Below are positions 35,658-43,912 of a stretch of 64,000 nucleotides of DNA, one piece after another. Origin of the DNA: Candidatus Rhabdochlamydia oedothoracis (GTDB taxonomy: Bacteria; Chlamydiota; Chlamydiia; Chlamydiales; Rhabdochlamydiaceae); NCBI RefSeq assembly GCF_019453995.1, contig NZ_CP075587.1:682001-746000 (forward strand). The letters are read 5' to 3'. Under the pieces are notes generated by a model. That model ran no database searches. It had not been told where the DNA came from and saw nothing but the letters and a program-made list of their open reading frames with translations. Numbering within the stretch: the stretch's first letter is position 1; each line of letters begins with the position of its first letter. The translations under genes were made by a program, and so were the position numbers.

Positions 35658-36131
35658 GTGGAAAGCGATATTAAATTTATGCAAAAAGCGCTGATAGAGG
35701 CGAAAAAGGCCTACAGAAAACAAGAAGTTCCTGTAGGTGCTGTGCTTGTATTAAATGACCAAATTATTGCGCGAGGCCATAATCAGACAGAAGGTAAATC
35801 AGACCCAACTCAGCATGCAGAAATCATTTGTTTACAAAAAGCTTCAAGAAAGCTCAAAAATTGGCGGCTTTTGCAAGCCACTCTTTATTCTACTTTAGAA
35901 CCTTGTTCTATGTGTGCTGGAGCTTTGTTACAAGCTCGTGTTGCTCGTCTTGTATGGGGAACTCCTTATAAGCGCTGTGGAGCTAATGGAAGCTTTGTAA
36001 ACTTATTTTCTTTAAAACATCCTTTTCACCAAATTAGGATAACCGCTGGTGTTCTAGAGCAAGAATGTTCAGAGATTATGATTCATTTTTTTAAACAGAG
36101 GAGAAAGGAAAGACATGGAAAGTGTTTTTGA
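35658..36131 (+). CDS. tadA: tRNA-specific adenosine deaminase
   Basis: 157 residues. TadA converts A34 of tRNA-Arg(ACG) to inosine. Zinc and catalytic motifs are HAEI (His plus the proton-shuttling Glu) and PCSMC (two Cys), with EVPVGAVLVLNDQIIARGHN at the N-terminus. GTG 35658 is used as start; ATG 35679 is an alternative that would lose seven residues. It overlaps the next small gene by 17 bp, the order found in Chlamydia trachomatis. Confidence 0.94.
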   Translation: MESDIKFMQKALIEAKKAYRKQEVPVGAVLVLNDQIIARGHNQTEGKSDPTQHAEIICLQKASRKLKNWRLLQATLYSTLEPCSMCAGALLQARVARLVWGTPYKRCGANGSFVNLFSLKHPFHQIRITAGVLEQECSEIMIHFFKQRRKERHGKCF

Positions 36132-36330
36132 TGATTTAATAAGATTTCAAAAAAAAAGATTACTTGTTTGTGCGCAAAGAATTGTTCCTGGGATTATCGA
36201 AGATGACCTGTTGCAACCCAACGACTTTCCTAACCTCGAGCTTCATCCCCATTTTCGATATGAAGAAGGTGTGCTTGAGGGACTGCTAACAGCTCGTATG
36301 GCCTACTTATCTTTAGCTCAGAGCTCTTAA
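36115..36330 (+). CDS. Small conserved chlamydial protein (position of CT_845)
   Basis: 71 residues, starting at ATG 36115 inside the end of tadA behind GGAAAG. No signal peptide or membrane helix; the C-terminal EEGVLEGLLTARMAYLSLAQ forms an amphipathic helix. In Chlamydia trachomatis a short uncharacterised gene (CT_845) follows tadA, and I infer this is its counterpart from position and size. Function unknown; the overlap suggests translational coupling with tadA. Confidence 0.65.
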   Translation: MESVFDDLIRFQKKRLLVCAQRIVPGIIEDDLLQPNDFPNLELHPHFRYEEGVLEGLLTARMAYLSLAQSS

Positions 36331-36334
36331 ATTC

Positions 36335-36363
36335 TTGTTTTTAAATGAAAAAGCGATTAAATT
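36335..36363 (+). promoter_or_regulatory. Possible promoter of the rpmE-prfA-prmC block
   Basis: TTGTTT (36335-36340), 17-bp spacer, TAAATT (36358-36363), about 38 bp before rpmE. Confidence 0.45.
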
Positions 36364-36400
36364 ACATGATCAAAACCTATTTTTCTCTTAAGGAGTTATT

Positions 36401-36724
36401 ATGAAAAAGAAAGGCCACCCTATCTATCAAGAAGTCCTATTTGTTGATTCTGCAACTGGATTTTCCTTCGTTTGCGGTAGCACTCTGCAGACCAAGGAAA
36501 GACAAGTCTATGAAGGAAAGGAATATCCTGTATACAGAGCTCCTATCACTTCTGCATCTCATCCATTTTTCACAAAAGACAAAAAATTAGTTGATTCCGA
36601 AGGCAGAGTAGGTCGATTTGTTAATCGATATGCTAAAAAGGTAAAACAAAAGCAAGAAGAGACTGTAGAGGAGCTCGTTGAGAATAAGGTCGGTAAAAAA
36701 ACCAGCCGTAAAAAAACAAAATAA
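36401..36724 (+). CDS. rpmE: 50S ribosomal protein L31 (type B)
   Basis: 107 residues starting [20 protein letters not shown] after AAGGAG. It lacks the paired CxxC zinc motif of the E. coli-type L31, so it is the zinc-free type B. The core [18 protein letters not shown] and [13 protein letters not shown] are family-typical; a Lys/Glu-rich tail of about 25 residues is extra. First gene of the chlamydial rpmE-prfA-prmC-ffh order. Confidence 0.93.
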   Translation: MKKKGHPIYQEVLFVDSATGFSFVCGSTLQTKERQVYEGKEYPVYRAPITSASHPFFTKDKKLVDSEGRVGRFVNRYAKKVKQKQEETVEELVENKVGKKTSRKKTK

Positions 36725-36749
36725 ACTTAAAAAAGCAATTAGGTAGCAT

Positions 36750-37832
36750 ATGCAAGAGCAGATAGGTAAGCTTCTTTTTCGATTTGAACAAGTAGAAGAA
36801 TTACTGGCTCAAGCAGATGTGCTCTCTGATCAAAAACGTTACCAAGAGCTTGCGCAAGAGCATTCTTATCTATTAGAGATAAAAGATAAATGGCTTCTTT
36901 GTGAAGATCTGCAAAGACAGCTAGAAGAAAATCAAAATTTGTTAAAAGAAGAGAAAGATCTTGTTTTTGCAGATTATATTCGACAAGAAATAGAGGAATT
37001 GGAGAAAAAAATTTCTGTTTCTACTTCTGATTTAAATCATTTATTGATCCCTCCTGATCCTCTTGATAGTCGTAATGTCATTTTAGAAGTCCGGGCTGGT
37101 ACAGGAGGCGATGAAGCAGCTATTTTTGTCGGAGACTGCGTTAGAATGTATAAATTATACGCAGATTTTAAAGGCTGGAAGCATGAGCTTTTGTCTTGTA
37201 CTCCATCTGAGATGGGCGGATTTAAAGAATATTTCATGGTTCTCTCTGGTCATAATGTGTATAGATGTTTGCAATACGAGGCAGGAACACATCGCGTTCA
37301 GAGAGTTCCTAAAACCGAAGCGCAGGGGCGAGTGCACACATCAGCGGTTACTCTTGCAATTTTAGTTGAGCCGGATGAGAGTGAAAAAATTGTTTTAGAT
37401 GAGAAGGATCTTAAAATCGATACATATCGAGCTTCAGGAGCTGGTGGTCAGCATGTAAATACCACAGATTCTGCTGTGCGCATTACTCATGTTCCAACCG
37501 GACTTGTTGCTACTTGTCAAGAAGAGCGTAGCCAGCATAAAAATAAAGATAAAGCAAAACGTCTTTTAGTTGCTAAACTTGCAGAAAGAAAAAAATTGAA
37601 AGCAGAATCGGAAATGGCTTCTCTTCGAGCCTCTCAAGTAGGAACAGGGGATCGTTCAGGAAGAATTCGCACCTACAATTTCCCTCAAAATCGCGTAACC
37701 GATCATCGGATTGATTTAACCCTTTATAAACTTCATTTAATTATGGAAGGGGACCTTAATGAGATTATTAATGCTTTGATTGCTTATTTTTATCAGAAGA
37801 AACTCGAGATTGTTGGAAATCAATTTTCATGA
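36750..37832 (+). CDS. prfA: Peptide chain release factor 1
   Basis: 360 residues, normal RF1 length. RF1 recognises UAA and UAG and triggers peptide release. The GGQ motif that reaches the peptidyl-transferase centre lies in [20 protein letters not shown], and the codon-recognition domain includes [16 protein letters not shown]. There is no internal frameshift like that of RF2 genes. It overlaps prmC by four bases (ATGA); PrmC methylates this GGQ glutamine. Confidence 0.95.
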   Translation: MQEQIGKLLFRFEQVEELLAQADVLSDQKRYQELAQEHSYLLEIKDKWLLCEDLQRQLEENQNLLKEEKDLVFADYIRQEIEELEKKISVSTSDLNHLLIPPDPLDSRNVILEVRAGTGGDEAAIFVGDCVRMYKLYADFKGWKHELLSCTPSEMGGFKEYFMVLSGHNVYRCLQYEAGTHRVQRVPKTEAQGRVHTSAVTLAILVEPDESEKIVLDEKDLKIDTYRASGAGGQHVNTTDSAVRITHVPTGLVATCQEERSQHKNKDKAKRLLVAKLAERKKLKAESEMASLRASQVGTGDRSGRIRTYNFPQNRVTDHRIDLTLYKLHLIMEGDLNEIINALIAYFYQKKLEIVGNQFS

Positions 37833-38680
37833 GATCCTTAGGCGAAGTTTTACAAATAGCAACACAATTTTTGCAACAAAAAGAAATTGTACAAGCCAAG
37901 CGCTCTGCGGAAGACCTTCTAGCTTTTGTATTGAAAAAATCTCGCTTAGATCTTTATCTGCAATTTGACTTGCCTTTAGAAGAAAAAGAACTCGAGCATT
38001 TTTGCTCCTTGGTTAAGCGCTTATCTTTAAAAGAGCCTATAGAATATATTTTAGGACGGATTGAGTTTTACAACTGTCTTTTTTCTTTGAATCCTTTTGT
38101 TTTGATTCCTCGCCCAGAAACAGAAATCTTATTAGATCACATTTGCCGAGAAATCGAGCTAGAAGAAAAAAAACCGCAAATTGCCTGGGATATTTGTACA
38201 GGATCCGGTTGTTTAGGTGTCGGCCTAAAAAAAAGATTTCCATTTATGAATATAACTCTTTCCGATCTTTGTCCCGATGCTTTACATGTAGCTTCTTTAA
38301 ATGCCAAGCAAAACCAAGTAGAAGTAGAGGTTTTATTAGGGGATTTTCTAAAGCCATTTGAAGGAAAAAAAGTAGACCTTGTGATTTGTAATCCCCCTTA
38401 TGTTTCTTTATCTGAGTATGAAACATTAGATCTTAGCGTAAAAGGATTTGAGCCAAAACAGGCTTTTGTAGCAGAAGAAAACGGTCTGGCTTTTTATCGT
38501 CTTTTGAGTCAGCAATTACCCCAGTTTTTAAATCAAGGTGCTAAGGTTTATTTAGAAATAGGAGCTACCCAAGGGCAAAAAATAAAAGAATTATTTGCTA
38601 GCCCGTCTTGGACACGGGTTCTTATAGAAAAAGATTTGAGTGGCCATGATCGTTTCTTTTTCCTTGAATTTGAATCTTAA
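37829..38680 (+). CDS. prmC: Release factor glutamine methyltransferase
   Basis: 283 residues. It methylates the glutamine of the GGQ motif in release factors. An N-terminal helical substrate-binding domain (to about residue 80) is followed by the Rossmann SAM domain with [26 protein letters not shown] (SAM loop) and the catalytic [10 protein letters not shown] motif (NPPY). Directly coupled to prfA, as in most bacteria. Confidence 0.95.
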   Translation: MRSLGEVLQIATQFLQQKEIVQAKRSAEDLLAFVLKKSRLDLYLQFDLPLEEKELEHFCSLVKRLSLKEPIEYILGRIEFYNCLFSLNPFVLIPRPETEILLDHICREIELEEKKPQIAWDICTGSGCLGVGLKKRFPFMNITLSDLCPDALHVASLNAKQNQVEVEVLLGDFLKPFEGKKVDLVICNPPYVSLSEYETLDLSVKGFEPKQAFVAEENGLAFYRLLSQQLPQFLNQGAKVYLEIGATQGQKIKELFASPSWTRVLIEKDLSGHDRFFFLEFES

Positions 38681-38729
38681 TCCGCTTATCCTAAAAGGCA
38701 GTATTTTTTTGGTGTATATGGTGTAGAAC

Positions 38730-40073
38730 ATGTTTGATTCGCTAACCCAAAAGTTTCAAGGGATTATTGCTTCTCTAAAAGGGAAAAAAACCTTAACAGA
38801 AGATAATATAACCGATGCCGTAAGACAAGTGAGAATGGCTCTTTTGGACGCAGATGTAAACTACTCTGTTGCAGGAAGCTTAGTTAAAAAGATCCAAGAA
38901 AAGGCTCTTGGAAAAGATGTACTCAAAGCACTTTCTGCTAGTGAGCAGTTCATTAAACTTGTACATGATGAGCTTGTTTTGTTTATGGGACAACAAGAAA
39001 ATCCCCTTGCATTGCAAGAAAAACCAACGGTTATTATGTTATGTGGGCTCCAGGGTTCAGGCAAAACAACACAATGTGCAAAATTAGCTTATTACTTAAG
39101 AAAAAAACATCCCAATAAGAAGGTCCTTTTAGCTGCTTGTGATTTACAAAGACCTGCTGCAGTGGAACAACTTAAAAAACTTGCAACTGAGATAGAAGTT
39201 CCAGTTGTTGTCTTGAATCAAGAAATGAATCCTATTGAAGTAGCAAAAGCTGCAAAAGAAAAAGCTGTTTTAGAAGGATTTGATGTTCTCATCATTGATA
39301 CAGCAGGACGGCTACATATCGATGAAGAATTAATGCAACAGCTTATAGAAATTAAACAGGTCGTTAAACCACAGGAAATACTTTTTGTAGCAAATGCAGC
39401 TACTGGGCAAGATGCTGTAAAAACAGCTTTAGAGTTTGATAAGCATGTGCAGATTACTGGAACTATCTTAACTATGTTGGATGGTAGTTCACGAGCAGGA
39501 GCTGCTATTTCCATTCAAGAGGTAACAAAAAAGCCTTTAAAATTCGAAGGGATTGGAGAAAAAGTTAGCGATCTACAGCTGTTTAATCCACATTCCATGG
39601 CAGATCGAATCTTAGGGATGGGAGATGTAATTAATCTCGTGCGTAAGGCTGAAGAGATCACAAGTAAAGAAGAAGTGAAAACCCTAGAAAAAAAAATGTT
39701 AAAAGGTTCTTTCACCTACGATGACCTTTTAAAACAAATGAAGCTGCTCAATAGTATGGGACCCCTTAAAGGCTTATTAAAAATGCTCCCAGGTGGGGCA
39801 GAGCTTGCAAATATGGATTTTGATGAAAAAGAGTTTGTTCGTCGATCTGCGATTATTTCTTCTATGACAAAAAAAGAACGCTTGGAAAAAGTGGAATTAG
39901 TGCCTAGTCGAAGAAGAAGAATTGCAGATGGGAGTGGAAATTCTATCGATGAAGTGAACCGCATGATTAAAGAACATAAAAGATTGAAACATATCTTTAA
40001 AGACATGCCAAGCTTAAAACAAAAAATGGCAAAAAACAAAATCCCATCTTCTTTTAAAGGATGGAAATTTTAA
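38730..40073 (+). CDS. ffh: Signal recognition particle protein Ffh
   Basis: 447 residues. GTPase of the SRP, which binds signal sequences and targets ribosomes to FtsY and SecYEG. N domain (residues 1-90), G domain with P-loop GLQGSGKTTQ (about 108-117), DTAGRL and TMLDGSSRAGAA, then the Met-rich M domain (about 300-435) that binds 4.5S RNA, with RRRRIADGSG. Slightly short at the C-terminus but complete. Confidence 0.96.
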   Translation: MFDSLTQKFQGIIASLKGKKTLTEDNITDAVRQVRMALLDADVNYSVAGSLVKKIQEKALGKDVLKALSASEQFIKLVHDELVLFMGQQENPLALQEKPTVIMLCGLQGSGKTTQCAKLAYYLRKKHPNKKVLLAACDLQRPAAVEQLKKLATEIEVPVVVLNQEMNPIEVAKAAKEKAVLEGFDVLIIDTAGRLHIDEELMQQLIEIKQVVKPQEILFVANAATGQDAVKTALEFDKHVQITGTILTMLDGSSRAGAAISIQEVTKKPLKFEGIGEKVSDLQLFNPHSMADRILGMGDVINLVRKAEEITSKEEVKTLEKKMLKGSFTYDDLLKQMKLLNSMGPLKGLLKMLPGGAELANMDFDEKEFVRRSAIISSMTKKERLEKVELVPSRRRRIADGSGNSIDEVNRMIKEHKRLKHIFKDMPSLKQKMAKNKIPSSFKGWKF

Positions 40074-40091
40074 AGAATACAGAGGAACCTT

Positions 40092-40427
40092 ATGGCATTA
40101 AAAATTCGTTTTAGGCAACAAGGATCTGCAAATAGGCGAACCTATCGTCTAATATTAGCAGATGGACGAGAAAGACGTGATGGCAAATATATTGAGAAAT
40201 TTGGTTGGTATGATCCTTCTAAAGCAACAAATAATTGTCTATTAGATGAGACAAGAATTAAGTATTGGATCGATCAGGGAGCGCAGTTTACCCCCGATGC
40301 CGAAGCTTTAGTTGCGCGTGCTCTTCCTGAACTAATGAGAGAGATTCGTTTAAAAGAGCAAGCTCGCCTTGTCAAACAAGCTAAGAAAAGAAGAACTAGA
40401 AAAAAGCAACATGTACCAGCTGCTTAA
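40092..40427 (+). CDS. rpsP: 30S ribosomal protein S16
   Basis: 111 residues: MALKIRFRQQGSANRRTYRL, the ADGRERRDGKYIEKFGWYDP block and a basic tail (KQAKKRRTRKKQ). Follows ffh by 18 bp and precedes trmD by 11 bp, the classic rpsP-trmD-rplS operon. It lacks a rimM gene between rpsP and trmD, as in Chlamydia. Confidence 0.96.
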   Translation: MALKIRFRQQGSANRRTYRLILADGRERRDGKYIEKFGWYDPSKATNNCLLDETRIKYWIDQGAQFTPDAEALVARALPELMREIRLKEQARLVKQAKKRRTRKKQHVPAA

Positions 40428-40438
40428 AGTTTTATATT

Positions 40439-41107
40439 ATGCAGATTGATATTCTTTCTCTTTTTCCTGAATATTTTGAAGGTCCTTTTAAAGTAAGTAT
40501 TTTGAAAAAAGCTCAGGAAATAGGGCTTATACATATCAATCTCATAAATATTCGCGATTTTGGTGAAGGCAGGTGGAAAAAAGTAGATGATCGTCCTTAT
40601 GGTGGTGGCCCTGGAATGGTTTTAATGCCAGGTCCTGTAACTAGAGCGGTTCATAGTGTAAAAAAAGAAAATACTCATGTGATTTACCTCTCTCCTCAAG
40701 GAAAACTATTAGACGTAAAAACCTGCCAGAGGTTAGCTGCTTATCCTCACTTGGTGTGTATCTGTGGACATTATGAAGGGATTGATCAGAGAGTGATTGA
40801 AACGCAAGTAAATGAAGAGATTAGCATTGGAAATTATATTCTTACCAATGGCTGTTTAGCATCTATTGTTCTTGTAGACGCAGTTGTACGATTTATTCCT
40901 GGTGTTTTAGGAAACGAAGATTCTTTGCTAGATGAATCATTTCAAGAAGATGGAATTTGCGAAGGACCATGTTTTACAAGACCTGGGATATTTGAAGGAA
41001 AGTGTGTGCCTAAAGTTCTTTTGAGCGGTAATCACGCTGAAGCTCGAAGATGGAAAGAAAAGGCAAGAAAGAAACAAAATGATATGCCTTGGGCGGATAA
41101 GCAATAA
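40439..41107 (+). CDS. trmD: tRNA (guanine-N1-)-methyltransferase
   Basis: 222 residues. TrmD makes m1G37 in tRNAs and prevents frameshifting. The trefoil-knot SPOUT domain shows DDRPYGGGPGMVLMPGP, VICGHYEGIDQRV-like CICGHYEGIDQRVIE and SIGNYILTNG. The C-terminal tRNA-binding region (LSGNHAEARRWKEKA) is shorter than in E. coli but in the usual range for chlamydiae. Confidence 0.96.
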   Translation: MQIDILSLFPEYFEGPFKVSILKKAQEIGLIHINLINIRDFGEGRWKKVDDRPYGGGPGMVLMPGPVTRAVHSVKKENTHVIYLSPQGKLLDVKTCQRLAAYPHLVCICGHYEGIDQRVIETQVNEEISIGNYILTNGCLASIVLVDAVVRFIPGVLGNEDSLLDESFQEDGICEGPCFTRPGIFEGKCVPKVLLSGNHAEARRWKEKARKKQNDMPWADKQ

Positions 41108-41131
41108 TTATTTAGTTGAAAAGGAAATACA

Positions 41132-41500
41132 ATGATTCAAGATATGTTAATACAATCAATCGATGAAGATCAGTTAAAAACCGATCTTCCTGTGTTTTGT
41201 GTAGGTGATACGGTTCGTGTGCACCAACGCATTATAGAAGGAGAAAAAGAAAGAATTCAGGCTTTTGAAGGAATTGTCATAGCTCGTAAGGGAGCCGGTA
41301 TTTCAGAAACATTTACTCTTTATCGATATTCTTCAAGTGGAATAGAAAGGGTATTTCTCTTGCATAGTCCACGAATCAATAAAATTGAAGTGATGAAAAA
41401 AGGTAGTGTGCGTAGGGCGAAGTTATATAACTTCCGCGGTAAATCGGGTAAGGCGATAAAAGTAAAAGAACGGATATATAAAGCTCCATCTAAAAGCTAA
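41132..41500 (+). CDS. rplS: 50S ribosomal protein L19
   Basis: 122 residues: [40 protein letters not shown], and [16 protein letters not shown] are L19 signatures. It sits at the 30S-50S interface. Third gene of the rpsP-trmD-rplS block, 24 bp after trmD. Confidence 0.97.
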   Translation: MIQDMLIQSIDEDQLKTDLPVFCVGDTVRVHQRIIEGEKERIQAFEGIVIARKGAGISETFTLYRYSSSGIERVFLLHSPRINKIEVMKKGSVRRAKLYNFRGKSGKAIKVKERIYKAPSKS

Positions 41501-41515
41501 AGGCTTTATCTTTTT

Positions 41516-42157
41516 ATGATGACTCCTCAAAGCGAATATAATCGACTTGAGAGAATGACAAGGTATGAGCGTGCTTTATATAAACAAGGGTACGCTCGGT
41601 TAGCAGGAGTTGATGAAGCAGGAAGAGGCCCCCTGGCGGGACCTGTTGTAGCTGCTGCCTGCGTTTTACCCAAAAATATTCTTATCTGTGGAGTCGATGA
41701 TAGTAAAAAACTAACAGCTGCTGAAAGATCTACTATTTTTGCAGCAATCATCAAACTCGATGGAATTGATTATGCAATGGGGATAGTTTCTGCAGAGGTC
41801 ATTGATCGCATAAATATTCTTCAGGCGACATTTGAAGCAATGAGGATCGCGCTTTCTGGTTTAAAGAATTCAGCTGATTATCTTTTAGTTGATGGGAATC
41901 AGTTTATTCCCAAAGTTACAATACCGGGTAAAGCTATCATTAAAGGAGATGCTACTTCGCAGTCCATTGCAGCAGCTTCTATTTTAGCAAAAAAAACGCG
42001 AGATGACCTCATGCAAGATTATCATAAGCAATGGCCTGAATATGGATTTTCGCAGCATAAAGGGTATCCAACAAAAAAACATTTAGAAGCTCTTGAACAT
42101 TTTGGACCTTGCCCTATTCATCGTCTGAGCTTTGCTCCGCTAAAAATCCAAATATAG
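41516..42157 (+). CDS. rnhB: Ribonuclease HII
   Basis: 213 residues. It removes ribonucleotides and RNA primers from RNA-DNA hybrids. Catalytic acidic residues are seen in AGVDEAGRGPLAGPVVAA (Asp and Glu), LLVDGNQFIP (Asp) and the KGDATSQSIAAASILAK block, with the C-terminal Asp in TRDDLMQDYHKQWP. The next start codon (ATG 41519) is equally possible. It follows rplS by 15 bp as in Chlamydia. Confidence 0.95.
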   Translation: MMTPQSEYNRLERMTRYERALYKQGYARLAGVDEAGRGPLAGPVVAAACVLPKNILICGVDDSKKLTAAERSTIFAAIIKLDGIDYAMGIVSAEVIDRINILQATFEAMRIALSGLKNSADYLLVDGNQFIPKVTIPGKAIIKGDATSQSIAAASILAKKTRDDLMQDYHKQWPEYGFSQHKGYPTKKHLEALEHFGPCPIHRLSFAPLKIQI

Positions 42158-42195
42158 TTGCTTTCTATCAAAGAATTTTACATAATAATGTTCCC

Positions 42196-43074
42196 ATGAT
42201 TAAGAGTATGACGGCCTATAGCCGATGCAGTAAAACTACCTCTGATGGGCGCTATACATTAGAGCTTCATTCAGTCAATCGCAAAATAATGGATTTTGCC
42301 ATATACTTGCCTAAAGATCTTTTGCGATTTGATGTCGATTTACGTAAATGGCTAGCTCAAGAGCTAGAGCGAGGGCAAATTACTGTACGTCTTTTAGTGC
42401 AACACGAGAATATCAATTCGGATAGTAATTATATTTTGCAATTAAAAGAATCTAAGGAAAAATGGGAAAATATTTCTCGTGAATTAGGGTATAACCCAGA
42501 TAAAACCATTGATTTCCCTTTTGTTCTCTCTCATTTTTCTCCACCTATTTACTTTAATCAAGCAGAAGAAGAAAAAATTAAAACATTTTTATTTGAGCTA
42601 ACCCAAGAGGGTTTAAAGCAATTATTAAGAATGAAGTGCGAAGAAGGTAAAGCCCTTGAGATTGATTTGCAAAATCGACTTAAAAATATAGAAGAGGCTT
42701 TGCAAAAAATTCATCAAAAAAAAGAGCTTCCCATAGAGAGGTATCGTAAGAGAATTTTGGAGGTTTTGAAAACTTATCAGGCAAATTCCCCTGATTTAGT
42801 AGAAAAAACAGGTAGAGAAGTGGCTATTTTTGCTGAAAAAATGGATATTGCGGAAGAACTTATGCGTTTAGAGACTCATATCTTTCATTTTCGTAATTAT
42901 TTACTCTCTTCGGAAAAAGCAGTTGGTAAAATACTAGAGTTTTTAATGCAGGAAATGCAACGAGAGATTAATACTCTAGCTAGTAAAGCAAGCGATAGCG
43001 AAATCATACCTATAGTAATCTATATAAAAAGCGAGTTAGAAAAAATGAAAGAACAAATTCAAAATATTGAATAA
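42196..43074 (+). CDS. yicC: YicC-family endoribonuclease-like protein
   Basis: 292 residues starting MIKSMTAYSRCSKTTSDGRY, the standard YicC opening (MI.SMTGF.R). The longer frame to 42109 overlaps rnhB and lacks a ribosome site. The YicC N-terminal domain and the C-terminal DUF1732 domain (EMDIAEELMRLETHIFHF, GKILEFLMQEMQREINTLAS, KASD) are both complete. YicC proteins are stress-related endoribonucleases. Its place between rnhB and gmk matches the frequent yicC-gmk pairing in bacteria. Confidence 0.92.
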   Translation: MIKSMTAYSRCSKTTSDGRYTLELHSVNRKIMDFAIYLPKDLLRFDVDLRKWLAQELERGQITVRLLVQHENINSDSNYILQLKESKEKWENISRELGYNPDKTIDFPFVLSHFSPPIYFNQAEEEKIKTFLFELTQEGLKQLLRMKCEEGKALEIDLQNRLKNIEEALQKIHQKKELPIERYRKRILEVLKTYQANSPDLVEKTGREVAIFAEKMDIAEELMRLETHIFHFRNYLLSSEKAVGKILEFLMQEMQREINTLASKASDSEIIPIVIYIKSELEKMKEQIQNIE

Positions 43075-43087
43075 CGTATCATAGTCT

Positions 43088-43669
43088 ATGTTATCAAATT
43101 TTTTAACCGGGCTTGTATTTGTTTTAAGTGCTCCAGCAGGAACTGGGAAAACTACTCTTGTACGGATGCTATCTAATGAGTTTGACTCTATCGTAGAGAA
43201 CGTTTCTTATACAACACGCCCTCCTCGCTCTAATGAGATAGATGGAAAGGATTATTTTTTTATTTCTGAAAAAGAATTTGAATCTAAAATAAAAGAAGGG
43301 GATTTCCTTGAATATGCAAAAGTCTTCGGGTATAATTATGGCACCTCCTGTGAATATGTAAATTCTCAGCAGAAAAGAGGTAAGCATGTCTTCTTAGTAA
43401 TTGATACACAAGGGGCAATACAGCTAAAAGAAAAGAATTTTGCTGCCATTTATATTTTCTTAAGCCCTCCTTCGCTTGAAGTGCTTGAATCTAGACTCTT
43501 AAACCGTAAGACAGAAAATAAAAAAACTCTAGCTCGAAGGTTATCTTGGGCAGAGCAAGAATTAAAAAAAATTAGTTATTATGACTACCATATTGTAAAT
43601 GATTCCTTGAAGCATGCTTATGCTATTTTACGCAGCATTGTCATTGCCGAGGAACATCGTGTACGCTAA
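43088..43669 (+). CDS. gmk: Guanylate kinase
   Basis: 193 residues. It phosphorylates GMP to GDP. P-loop SAPAGTGKTT at residues 14-23, GMP-binding SYTTRPPRSNEIDGKDYFFI and FLEYAKVFGYNYGTS, and the lid region with RLLNRKTENKKTLARRL. Normal length, 13 bp after yicC. The next small gene occupies the usual rpoZ position. Confidence 0.95.
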   Translation: MLSNFLTGLVFVLSAPAGTGKTTLVRMLSNEFDSIVENVSYTTRPPRSNEIDGKDYFFISEKEFESKIKEGDFLEYAKVFGYNYGTSCEYVNSQQKRGKHVFLVIDTQGAIQLKEKNFAAIYIFLSPPSLEVLESRLLNRKTENKKTLARRLSWAEQELKKISYYDYHIVNDSLKHAYAILRSIVIAEEHRVR

Positions 43670-43689
43670 CTTTCAACTTAAGGTTTTTT

Positions 43690-43902
43690 ATGCCACCGCT
43701 GTCTAAACATCCTCTTACAAATGAGTATTTACGAGGATTATTTAAAAGTAATTTTGAATTAGCTAATCAAGTCATTGATTTGGCGCGTTTTTATATTCGT
43801 TCTGGTAGGGAAGTAAATTTAACAAGGTTGCTCGATGAAATTAAATGCAATCCTCAAAAGGATTATATTGAAGTATTAAGACAACTAGATTCTGAAGAAT
43901 AA
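43690..43902 (+). CDS. Small conserved protein, possible RNA polymerase omega-like (position of CT_031)
   Basis: 70 residues starting MPPLSKHPLTNEYLRGLFKS after AAGG. The segment SNFELANQVIDLARFYIRSG and the later LTRLLDEI recall the helix pattern of omega (RFELVLLAARRARQ ... ALREI). In many bacteria rpoZ directly follows gmk, and this gene lies between gmk and metG exactly as CT_031 does in Chlamydia trachomatis. Omega identity is only a hypothesis; otherwise it is a conserved chlamydial protein of unknown function. Confidence 0.6.
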   Translation: MPPLSKHPLTNEYLRGLFKSNFELANQVIDLARFYIRSGREVNLTRLLDEIKCNPQKDYIEVLRQLDSEE

Positions 43903-43912
43903 TTGCAATTTC

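Noticed and set aside
38861-40039. Several long antisense frames across ffh
   Set aside because: They mirror the coding constraint of ffh on the other strand; no starts with ribosome sites and no families.
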